A stretch of 36,628 bases of DNA from Christensenella sp. UBA1214 (GTDB taxonomy: Bacteria > Bacillota > Clostridia > Christensenellales > CAG-138): assembly GCA_002309375.1 (NCBI GenBank), contig DBXK01000048.1, positions 416 to 37,043 of the forward strand. The letters run 5' to 3'. The position numbers were made by a program, and so were the translations under genes. Every line of letters starts with the position of its first letter. Position 1 is the stretch's first letter. Shown here one piece after another: positions 30,320 through 36,628 of the stretch. The notes beneath the pieces were generated by a model. That model was not told where the DNA came from. It did not search any database and saw nothing but the letters and a program-made list of their open reading frames with translations.

Positions 30320-30333
30320 TTTTATGGTATGAT
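30305..30333 (+). promoter_or_regulatory. Promoter of the isc operon
   Basis: TTGACT (30305-30310), 17-bp spacer, TATGAT (30328-30333). Confidence 0.8.
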
Positions 30334-30374
30334 TTCCCCTGCTGACAAGCAGAATGATCAAAGGAGGCGAAAGT

Positions 30375-30812
30375 ATGAAGCTCAGCACGAAGGGGCGCTA
30401 CGGTATCAAGGCCATGGTCGACCTCGCGACGGAATACGAAAGCGGCGAAAAGCTTTCGATCGCCCAGCTTTCGGAGCGCCAGGGCATCAGCTACGCCTAT
30501 CTTGAACAGCTCATCGCCCTTTTGAAGAAGGCCGGCCTCGTCAAAGCCGCGCGCGGCGCGCAGGGCGGCTACACTCTCGCCAAAACCCCGGAGAATATCT
30601 CCGTCGGTGAAGTGCTGAAGGCGCTCGAGGGCAGCACAGCCCTCGTCGAATGCGTCGGAACGGACGGGACGGACTGCGAAAACGTCTGCTCCTGCGCCGC
30701 AAGGCCGCTTTGGCTGAAGCTCCAAAGGCGCATCGACGACGTTCTCGATTCAACGACCATCAAGGATATGGCCGAGGATTACATTATTCAGAAAGAAAGG
30801 TTAAACTCATGA
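30375..30812 (+). CDS. iscR: Rrf2 family iron-sulfur regulator IscR
   Basis: A 145-aa winged-helix regulator: MKLSTKGRYGIKAMVDLA, LSIAQLSERQGISYAYLEQL, LVKAARGAQGGYTLAK form the Rrf2 DNA-binding domain (1-80). Cys93, Cys101, Cys105 and Cys107 lie in the region where IscR holds a 2Fe-2S cluster. When Fe-S demand is low the holo-protein represses the isc operon (known for IscR). GGAGGCG is 7 nt before ATG 30375; the longer frame from 30354 overlaps the ribosome site. ATGA overlap with iscS (30809-30812). The promoter carries a 25-bp inverted repeat, consistent with autoregulation. Confidence 0.93.
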   Translation: MKLSTKGRYGIKAMVDLATEYESGEKLSIAQLSERQGISYAYLEQLIALLKKAGLVKAARGAQGGYTLAKTPENISVGEVLKALEGSTALVECVGTDGTDCENVCSCAARPLWLKLQRRIDDVLDSTTIKDMAEDYIIQKERLNS

Positions 30813-31975
30813 AAACCGTCTACATGGACAATGCGGCAACGACTGCTCTCAATAAGGACGTTCTCTCCGCGATGCTCCCCTATTTCACGGAGATCTACGG
30901 CAATCCCTCCAGCCTCCACACCCCCGGTCAGGAGGCGCACAAGGCCGTTGCGAACGCGCGTCAGCAGGTCGGCCGCGCGCTGAACGCCGCCGATCCGGAG
31001 CGCGAGATCATCTTCACCGGCTGCGGCACTGAATCGGACAACATGGTCCTGCTCGGGATCGCCGAACGCTACCAGAAAAAGGGTAAGCACATCATCACCA
31101 CCGCCGTCGAGCACCATGCCGTGCTTTATACCTGCCAGCGCCTCGAAAAGAAGGGCTTCGAAGTCACTTATCTGCCCGTCGACGAATACGGCCGCGTCAC
31201 CGCGAAGCAGGTCGAGGAAGCGATCCGCCCCGACACGATCCTCGTTTCCGTCATGTTCGGCAACAACGAGGTCGGAACGATCATGCCGATCGCCGAGATC
31301 GGCAGGATCTGCCGTGAAAAGGGCGTTTTCTTCCACACCGACGCCGTGCAGGCAGTCGGCCACGTCCATATCGACGTTCAGGCGATGAATATCGATATGC
31401 TCTCCCTCTCCGCGCATAAATTCCACGGTCCGAAGGGCGTCGGAGCGCTGTACGTCCGCAAGGGCATCGTCATTCCCGCGCTGCTCACCGGCGGCGCACA
31501 GGAGCACAACAAGCGCGCGGGCACGGAGAACGTCCCCGGCGTCGTCGGCCTCGGCAAAGCGATCGAGATGGCCTGCAATTCGATCGACGAAACGAGCGCA
31601 AGAATGACGAAGCTGCGCGACAAGCTGATCAAGAGGATCCCCGAACTGATCCCGGAGGTCAAGCTGAACGGCCATCCGACCGAGCGTCTGCCCGGCAACG
31701 TCAACTTCTCCATCAAATACATCGAGGGCGAATCGATCCTGCTGATGCTCGACCTCAACGGCATCGCCGCCTCGAGCGGCTCCGCCTGCACCAGCGGTTC
31801 CCTCGATCCTTCCCACGTCCTGCTCGCGATGGGCCTCCCCCACGAGGTCGCTCACGGCTCGCTCCGCCTCACCCTCGGCGACGACACGACCGAAGAGGAC
31901 GTCGACTATGTGCTCGACGTGCTTCCGAGGATCGTCGAAAGGCTCCGCAATATGAGCCCGCTCTGGAACCGGTAA
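30809..31975 (+). CDS. iscS: Cysteine desulfurase IscS/NifS
   Basis: A 388-aa PLP enzyme that takes sulfur from cysteine for Fe-S cluster assembly. N-terminus YMDNAATT; GNPSSLHTPGQEA; TAVEHHAVL with the PLP-stacking His; SAHKFHGPKG with the PLP lysine at 204; RAGTENVPGVVGL; and the persulfide Cys327 in SSGSACTSGS. The product is full length, ending ERLRNMSPLWNR. The start overlaps iscR's stop. iscU follows only after 245 bp, an unusual gap for this pair. Confidence 0.96.
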   Translation: MKTVYMDNAATTALNKDVLSAMLPYFTEIYGNPSSLHTPGQEAHKAVANARQQVGRALNAADPEREIIFTGCGTESDNMVLLGIAERYQKKGKHIITTAVEHHAVLYTCQRLEKKGFEVTYLPVDEYGRVTAKQVEEAIRPDTILVSVMFGNNEVGTIMPIAEIGRICREKGVFFHTDAVQAVGHVHIDVQAMNIDMLSLSAHKFHGPKGVGALYVRKGIVIPALLTGGAQEHNKRAGTENVPGVVGLGKAIEMACNSIDETSARMTKLRDKLIKRIPELIPEVKLNGHPTERLPGNVNFSIKYIEGESILLMLDLNGIAASSGSACTSGSLDPSHVLLAMGLPHEVAHGSLRLTLGDDTTEEDVDYVLDVLPRIVERLRNMSPLWNR

Positions 31976-32220
31976 ACCCGGGAGATGCGATCCCGCTTGC
32001 GAGCCTTTGGCGAAGCAAGCTCGCGGCGAGTCAGCGCGCGGCGCCGCGCCAGGCGCCGAACCACGGCAGCTCAAGCCGAAAGGACAGGGCCGCACCGAAG
32101 GTGCCATATGCCATTCACGCTCCGGCAATAAACTCGGAGAATGCCAATCGGCGGGAAGAGACAGGAGCACAAATAAAGCAAGATCAACCACAAAAGTAAT
32201 TTCCCAGGAGGACTATAATA
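31976..32220. other. Unusual iscS-iscU intergenic segment
   Basis: A 245-bp non-coding stretch in an otherwise tight operon. It contains repeat element copy 2 (32009-32065), and no terminator or good promoter is obvious; AGGAGG at 32206-32211 is iscU's ribosome site. Confidence 0.55.
32009..32065 (-). repeat. GC-rich repeat element, copy 2 (inverted)
   Basis: The reverse complement matches 26859-26916 at roughly 70% by eye, sharing the core CGCGCTGAC. The two copies are inverted and bracket the capsid operon plus iscRS. Confidence 0.55.
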
Positions 32221-32667
32221 ATGTATACCGAAAAAGTTATGGATCACTTCGCGCATCCGCGCAATATGGGCGAGATCAAGGACGCCAACGGCGTCGGCAT
32301 GGTCGGCAACGCGAAATGCGGCGACATCATGCAGATGTTCCTGAAGGTCAACGACGACGGCATCATCGAGGACGTCGGCTTCAAGACCTTCGGCTGCGGC
32401 GCCGCCGTTGCAACGAGCAGCATGGCGACCGAGCTGATCAAGGGCAAGTCCATCGACGAAGCGCTGAAGCTCACCAACTCCGCCGTCGTCGAGGCGCTCG
32501 AGGGTCTGCCGCCGGCAAAGCTGCATTGCTCCGTGCTCGCGGAGGAGGCTGTCCGCGCCGCGATCGACAATTACTATGCCCGCAAGGAAGGCAAGGCGGA
32601 GGACTGCAACTGCGTCCGCTGCGGCCATGACCACGAGGAAGAGCACGCGGAGAATACCGAGGAGTGA
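32221..32667 (+). CDS. iscU: Fe-S cluster scaffold IscU/NifU-N with Cys/His tail
   Basis: A 148-aa scaffold protein on which IscS-derived sulfur and iron form clusters. Conserved residues: NAKCGD (Cys33, Asp35), FKTFGCGAA (Cys59) and KLHCSVLAEEA (Cys103). The start MYTEKVMDHFAHPRNMGEI is typical. Beyond about residue 125 comes an extra tail, DCNCVRCGHDHEEEH, with three Cys and several His, which could bind metal; the NifU Nfu domain is absent. AGGAGG is 9 nt before ATG. Confidence 0.95.
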   Translation: MYTEKVMDHFAHPRNMGEIKDANGVGMVGNAKCGDIMQMFLKVNDDGIIEDVGFKTFGCGAAVATSSMATELIKGKSIDEALKLTNSAVVEALEGLPPAKLHCSVLAEEAVRAAIDNYYARKEGKAEDCNCVRCGHDHEEEHAENTEE

Positions 32668-32691
32668 ACGGGCTTTCCCTCAAACCCTTTT

Positions 32692-34116
32692 ATGCTTGAT
32701 TTTCAACCGATCACAACCGATTTTCTTTGTCAAAACCGGTATAAACTCGAGGCGGACGGCGTACAGCTCTGCGATTATGCGCCGGCCTGCCTTTTCATGT
32801 GGCGCGAGCTGTACCGCGTCCGCGGCACGGTAACGCACGGCATGCTGCTTTTCTGCGCCTCCGTCGACGATCCCGAAAACGAGTGCGGCGGGAATAAGCT
32901 TTATTATTCCTGCCCTGTCGGGGACGGAGATTTCGAAGCCGCCGTCCGCGCGGCCGCTGCAGACGCCGCCGAGCGCGGCATCCCGCTCCGCTTTTCCACC
33001 ATCTCCGAAGAATCCGTCGGGAAGATCGTTTCGGTCGTGGGGCGGGAAGCGGTGATCGACTCCGATTCTTCAGAGCCGGATTATCTCTACCCGATCGAAA
33101 ATTTCCTCGGTTACCCCGGCAAGGCGCTGCATGCGCACCGCAACCACATCAATCGCTTTATTCGCGAGAATCCGGAATACGAATACTCCCCGCTGACCGC
33201 TGAAAACCGGGACGCGGCGATCGCGTTTCTCCGCCGCCATCATGCGGAAATGGAAAAGCCGAGCATTTACGCAATGGAAGACCTCGTTCGCTCGGAGGAG
33301 CTGCTGCGCGTTTTCGACAAGCTCGGTGTAACCGGAGGGATTCTCTCCGTCGGCGGTGAAGTCATCGGTGTGACCGTCGGCGAAGCGCTCGGCGATACGC
33401 TCCACGTCAGCGTTGAAAAAGCGCTGACGGAATTCCACGGCGCGTTTCAGATGCTCGCGATGAGCTACGCAAAGCATATGAAAGAAGCTCACCCCGAGCT
33501 CCTGTTCATCAACCGTCAGGACGACGCCGGGGACGAGGGCCTGCGGCAATCGAAGCTTTCATACAAGCCCTGCCGCCTGCTCAAAAAATACAGCCTCGAT
33601 TTCGGTGCGAACGAGCTCGGACTTTATATCCCGAAGGCCGACGAGCTCTGGTTTTACGGCGAGATTCTCTCCGATCCCGAAACGATGGCCTATAATGCGC
33701 CGTGGTTCCCGCCGGACGGCTGCATCCCCTTTCCCGAATCGGATCGGGAAAGCTGGCACGCCGATTGGGTGGGCCGGGAGCCCGAGCGCTTTTTTGCGTA
33801 TCTCAGGCGCTCATCGGACGGCGCCTTCGTCGGATATGTGGATTATCACCTCGCACCCGATACCGGCCGCACGGAGATCGGCATCGTAATCCGCGCTTCC
33901 GAGCGCGGCAGGGGTTACGGGAAGCAGGGCCTTGCGCTGCTTATCGCCCGTGCTTTTGAAAAAGACGGGATCCCTGCGCTTTATAACCGCTTCGAACCGA
34001 CGCGCGAAGCGGCGCTCCGCATCCATAAGGAGCTCGGCTTCCGCGAGGTTGGCGCCGAAAACGGAGATCTGATCCTGCGGCTCACAAAAGAAGAATACTT
34101 CGGCGGCAAAAACTGA
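32692..34116 (+). CDS. DUF2156 - GNAT fusion protein
   Basis: A 474-aa protein. Residues about 1-305 match DUF2156 (the acyltransferase part of phosphatidylglycerol lysyltransferase-like proteins): DYAPACLFMWRELY, PIENFLGYPGKALHAHRNHINRFI in pieces, FHGAFQMLAMSYAKHM, INRQDDAGDEGLRQSKLSYKP. Residues about 306-474 form a GNAT domain: IGIVIRASERGRGYGKQGLALL (acetyl-CoA loop RGRGYG) and ALRIHKELGFREVG. There are no membrane segments, so it is cytoplasmic, unlike MprF. Substrates unknown. It lies 24 bp after iscU without a clear ribosome site, possibly co-transcribed. A terminator follows. Confidence 0.85.
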   Translation: MLDFQPITTDFLCQNRYKLEADGVQLCDYAPACLFMWRELYRVRGTVTHGMLLFCASVDDPENECGGNKLYYSCPVGDGDFEAAVRAAAADAAERGIPLRFSTISEESVGKIVSVVGREAVIDSDSSEPDYLYPIENFLGYPGKALHAHRNHINRFIRENPEYEYSPLTAENRDAAIAFLRRHHAEMEKPSIYAMEDLVRSEELLRVFDKLGVTGGILSVGGEVIGVTVGEALGDTLHVSVEKALTEFHGAFQMLAMSYAKHMKEAHPELLFINRQDDAGDEGLRQSKLSYKPCRLLKKYSLDFGANELGLYIPKADELWFYGEILSDPETMAYNAPWFPPDGCIPFPESDRESWHADWVGREPERFFAYLRRSSDGAFVGYVDYHLAPDTGRTEIGIVIRASERGRGYGKQGLALLIARAFEKDGIPALYNRFEPTREAALRIHKELGFREVGAENGDLILRLTKEEYFGGKN

Positions 34117-34129
34117 TCCGAAAAACAGC

Positions 34130-34167
34130 GGAGCGTCCCCCTGATGAAGGACGCTCCTTTTCTTTTG
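34130..34167. terminator. Bidirectional terminator between DUF2156-GNAT and terminase-small-like genes
   Basis: GGAGCGTCC (34130-34138) / GGACGCTCC (34149-34157), rightward T-tract TTTTCTTTT; leftward the sequence after the stem is GCTGTTTTT, so it may serve both convergent genes. Confidence 0.85.
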
Positions 34168-34174
34168 CCATTTC

Positions 34175-34435
34175 TCAGTCCGCAAAGCCATCCGGCAGAT
34201 TTTCGAAAACGACCGTGAGTTCGTTTTCCCCGTCCGCGGCGGGCTGCTTTTCAAGATAATCGAGCAGGGCTTTGGCGGCGCTCAGTCTTTCGGATGATTT
34301 GAGCGATTCGTCCTTTACCATTTCGATTATCGAATCAAGGGCGAGCTTTCTGAGCTTTTCCGGTTTTTCGGCAATATTGCCCCGGGGCTTTTTTGCGGGC
34401 TTTTTCGGCGATTGTGCCATTTGTTTTTCTTCCAT
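34175..34435 (-). CDS. Putative phage terminase small subunit
   Basis: An 86-aa protein: Lys-rich N-terminus (KKPAKKPRGNIAEKPEK), a helical core LRKLALDSIIEMVKDESLKSSERLSAAKALLDYL (in pieces) and a C-terminal ELTVVFENLPDGFAD. The core and the VVFE-x-LPDGFAD end resemble small terminase or terminase-associated proteins encoded next to large terminases in N4-gp56-type prophages. Here it is divergent from the large subunit rather than upstream of it on the same strand. GGAAAGGAG lies 5 nt before ATG 34435. Homology is inferred from pattern and context. Confidence 0.55.
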   Translation of the reverse strand: MEEKQMAQSPKKPAKKPRGNIAEKPEKLRKLALDSIIEMVKDESLKSSERLSAAKALLDYLEKQPAADGENELTVVFENLPDGFAD

Positions 34436-34457
34436 TGCGCTCCTTTCCGGCGCATCA

Positions 34458-34473
34458 CCCTAATTTAATTATA
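34458..34473 (-). promoter_or_regulatory. Leftward promoter of the small-terminase-like gene, IR arm 1
   Basis: On the minus strand TGG-TATAAT-TAAATTAGGG: an extended -10 at the complement of 34468-34473; no good -35. The 16 bases are an exact inverted copy of 34609-34624. Confidence 0.65.
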
Positions 34474-34584
34474 CCATATCCTGCCGCTGCCCGTCCGTGC
34501 ACGCAGGCGCGAATACCACCGCGGCGCCTTTCTGTCAAGAGGCCCGCTGTACCAATATTTGTATCAATAAAACGCATTTCGTCA

Positions 34585-34614
34585 TTGTTTGCCCCGGAGC
34601 CTTAATGATATAAT
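34585..34614 (+). promoter_or_regulatory. Rightward promoter of the terminase-portal operon
   Basis: TTGTTT (34585-34590), 18-bp spacer, TATAAT (34609-34614), which opens the 16-bp arm TATAATTAAATTAGGG (34609-34624). The resulting leader is about 245 nt. Confidence 0.7.
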
Positions 34615-34624
34615 TAAATTAGGG

Positions 34625-34865
34625 CAGGAGCGAGAGCCCTGCCCGTAATTGAATAAAATGCCAACGCAGGTTTTCCCGAAGTCCGCGGGGCGCGGATGAG
34701 ATCACCCTTTGCCGCTTCATGCGGCCATATCAATTCAACCGGCGCATCGAACATTCTCCTTTCATTTACCGGATCCCGAAGGATCCTTCCCCCTCGCCCC
34801 GCGGCGCGGAAAACCGGAACAAATGCAAATTCCATCTTTTTACTATATTTTCCGAAAGGATAATC
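34625..34865. other. Long leader of the terminase-portal operon
   Basis: About 240 bp without a convincing gene. An open frame runs in phase with the terminase from 34719, but its composition and lack of a ribosome site argue against translation; GAAAGGA at 34854-34860 fits ATG 34866. Confidence 0.5.
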
Positions 34866-36209
34866 ATGAAACTGTTTTTACGGGGCGAACCGAACCCGAG
34901 GCAGCGCGAGTTTTTCCTTGCGCGCGCAAGGCATATCGCATACGGCGGCGCGCGCGGCGGCGGGAAGAGCTGGGCGATGCGCAGGAAATTCGTTCTGCTC
35001 GCCCTCCGCTACCCGAACCTTCGTATTCTGCTTCTCCGAAGGACGCTGCCGGAGCTTCGGGAAAACCACATCGTTCCGCTGCAGCAGGAGCTTTACGGCG
35101 TTGCCCGCTACAACAGCACGGAGCGCGTTTTTCTCTTCCCGAACGGCTCGCGCCTCAAGCTCGGCTACTGCGACACCGCGCAGGATGTTTACCAATATCA
35201 GGGGCAGGAATACGCCGTCGTCGGCCTCGAGGAGGCGACGCATTTCACAGAGGAGCAGATGCGCTTCCTGACGACCTGCAACCGCACCACGCGGAAGGAT
35301 TTTTCACCGAGGATGTATTACACCTGCAACCCCGGCAACGTCGGCCACGCCTGGGTGAAGCGGCTCTTCATCGACAGGCAGTATACGGAAGGCGAGCGGC
35401 CGGAGGATTACGTCTTCATCCCCGCGAGGATCTACGACAACAAGGTCCTTCTCGAAAGCGATCCCGGCTATGTGCGCCAGCTTATGGCGCTGCCGGAGGA
35501 GCTTCGCCGCGCGCATCTCGACGGTGACTGGGACGTGCACGAGGGGCAGTATTTTCCCGAATTTTCAAGGGAAAAGCACGTTATCGAGCCGTTTGAGATC
35601 CCCGCTCACTGGCGGCGTTTCCGCTCGATGGACTGGGGCTACAACGACCCCTGCTGCGTGCTCTGGCACGCCGTGGACGGCGAAGGGCGGGTCTATACCT
35701 ACCGCGAGCTCTACGTCCGGCTCATGCGGGCGGACGAGGTCGCCGCGAAGGTGCTCGAGCTCAGCCGGGACGACGAACGGATCGCCTATACCGTCGCCTC
35801 GCCCGATATGTGGCAGAAGCGCGGCGCGCTGCTCTCCTCCGGCGGCGGTTTCGAGGGCGAGACCCTTGCGGAACTCTTCGCCTCGAAGGGGCTGGCGCTG
35901 ACGCCCGCGGATAATTCCCGGATCGCGGGCTGGAGCCGCGTGCGCGAATATCTTGCCGCCGCTCCGGACGGCAGGCCCCGTTGGCAGTGCTTCCCCTGCT
36001 GCACCAATCTCATCCGTCAGCTGCCGCTGCTGCAGTTCGACCGTCTCGACCGCGAGGACGCCGCCGACGGCAACGACCACGCGCCGGAAGCGCTGCGCTA
36101 CGGCCTGATGAGCCGCCCGCATGCCGCCCCCGAGCCGAAGCTCATCCGTGCAAAAGCCTATGATCCCCTCAGCCTTCCGGAACCCTCCGGCGGCTGGTTC
36201 TCAAGCTGA
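34866..36209 (+). CDS. terL: Phage terminase large subunit
   Basis: A 447-aa DNA-packaging motor. ATPase: N-terminal adenine motif RQREFF (12-17), Walker A GGARGGGKS (27-35), Walker B VVGLEEA (118-124) with the catalytic Glu pair, and coupling motif TCNP (153-156). Nuclease (RNase H fold): SMDWGY (Asp256), ASPDMW (Asp314), and DHAPEALRY (Asp404). All active-site residues are present, so the protein should be functional. The start is fixed by GAAAGGA 5 nt before ATG 34866. It is transcribed rightward, opposite to the capsid genes, and is followed by the portal after 28 bp. Confidence 0.93.
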   Translation: MKLFLRGEPNPRQREFFLARARHIAYGGARGGGKSWAMRRKFVLLALRYPNLRILLLRRTLPELRENHIVPLQQELYGVARYNSTERVFLFPNGSRLKLGYCDTAQDVYQYQGQEYAVVGLEEATHFTEEQMRFLTTCNRTTRKDFSPRMYYTCNPGNVGHAWVKRLFIDRQYTEGERPEDYVFIPARIYDNKVLLESDPGYVRQLMALPEELRRAHLDGDWDVHEGQYFPEFSREKHVIEPFEIPAHWRRFRSMDWGYNDPCCVLWHAVDGEGRVYTYRELYVRLMRADEVAAKVLELSRDDERIAYTVASPDMWQKRGALLSSGGGFEGETLAELFASKGLALTPADNSRIAGWSRVREYLAAAPDGRPRWQCFPCCTNLIRQLPLLQFDRLDREDAADGNDHAPEALRYGLMSRPHAAPEPKLIRAKAYDPLSLPEPSGGWFSS

Positions 36210-36237
36210 ATCCCAACCACCAAAGAAAGGAAATCTT

Positions 36238-36628
36238 ATGGACAAGAAAGAAAAAAGCTCCGCCTCCCTCGGCTTTGCAGATCCGCTCGGCGCGGGCAGA
36301 GCCCTCACAAGAGCGGAGGAAACGGAGGCGCTTTACGCCCTCTTCAACGAGTTTTACGAGGCCTATCAGCCCGAATGGGCAAGGCTCGAAAAATGCGAAA
36401 AGATGTACCGCGGCGAGCACTGGTTCGACGTTCCCGCCGGGGAAAAGAACGAGCCCCGCCCCGTGACGCCCGTGCTTCAGAGCACGATCGAAAACGTGCG
36501 CGCGGATCTTGTGGACTATATGCCCGAAGCGATCGTGAGCTCCGATGAGCGGGAATACGACGCTCTTGCGGAGATCTTCACCCACATCATCCACGAAAAC
36601 CACCTGCGCTGCGCCTATGATGAGGAAT
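36238..36628 (+). CDS. Phage portal protein, N-terminal part (partial)
   Basis: Open at the right edge; 130 residues visible. After a polar start (MDKKEKSSASLGFADPLG), helices EALYALFNEFYEAYQPEW, KCEKMYRGEHWFD and the block RPVTPVLQSTIENVRADLVDYMPEAIV are typical of the portal proteins that accompany N4-gp56 capsids (ring at the DNA entry vertex). AAAGGAAA is 5-6 nt before ATG 36238. It directly follows terL, the standard order. Confidence 0.82.
   Translation, partial: MDKKEKSSASLGFADPLGAGRALTRAEETEALYALFNEFYEAYQPEWARLEKCEKMYRGEHWFDVPAGEKNEPRPVTPVLQSTIENVRADLVDYMPEAIVSSDEREYDALAEIFTHIIHENHLRCAYDEE

Noticed and set aside
34719..34865. 49-residue N-terminal extension of terL
   Set aside because: No ribosome site, atypical composition, and the terminase family starts near the RQREFF motif; ATG 34866 has GAAAGGA.

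Overview
The window reads as chromosomal DNA from an uncultured member of the class Clostridia (Bacillota), probably a gut-type Oscillospiraceae/Ruminococcaceae relative. The grounds are: pyruvate phosphate dikinase, YitT/DUF2179, DUF4364, DUF4358, DHHW and DUF2975+YozG-type HTH families; consensus sigma-A promoters (TTGACA-17-TATAAT) with strong AGGAGG ribosome sites; and an iscR-iscS-iscU operon. Coding DNA is GC-rich and intergenic DNA AT-rich. The assignment rests on gene content only.

Layout. 1-4645: end of ppdK, a self-regulated MerR gene, a phosphotransferase, and a divergent pair of a Y-family DNA polymerase and an HTH-S24 (LexA-like) repressor. 4862-7526: two lipoproteins and a small ribbon-helix-helix protein (53 aa); an AT-richer block is bracketed by two nearly identical terminator hairpins. 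7594-10239 (minus): DUF4364 regulator, YitT and acyltransferase-3 operon. 10400-10751: tRNA-Val(GAC) and tRNA-Gln(CUG). 10785-11370: an array of GTGAAGT heptamers separated by small hairpins, followed by a four-helix-bundle (23S-IVS/Avd-like) gene. 11379-13067: a GNAT-pyrophosphatase-GNAT fusion and a membrane protein. 13157-18522: DUF2975+HTH, then MarR with a heterodimeric ABC exporter. 18686-22213: lipoproteins, an SGNH hydrolase, DUF4358 and DHHW, resembling a surface-glycan O-acetylation set without its MBOAT partner.

From 22320 to the right end the window alternates between phage virion genes and ordinary host genes. Leftward phage genes are: scaffold-like (29457-29927), N4-gp56-type major capsid (28154-29359), an unknown virion-like protein (27051-28061), an NlpC/P60-like endolysin (25927-26703), a small head protein (24526-24783), a head-tail adaptor (23962-24501), a propeller-type virion protein (22537-23949) and a coiled-coil protein (22320-22523). 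Rightward phage genes are terminase large subunit and portal, with a putative small terminase divergent from them. A DMT-family permease (24881-25894) and the isc operon plus a DUF2156-GNAT fusion (30375-34116) are lodged between phage blocks. No integrase, replication, lysogeny or excision gene is visible. Virion gene order is kept within blocks and the reading frames are intact, with sigma-A-like promoters.

The most interesting reading is a domesticated, multi-locus virion module (a gene-transfer-agent-like candidate or a broken-up prophage). The second most interesting is the heptamer-hairpin array with its four-helix-bundle gene. Everything here was read by eye from sequence; family names come from recognised motifs, not searches.
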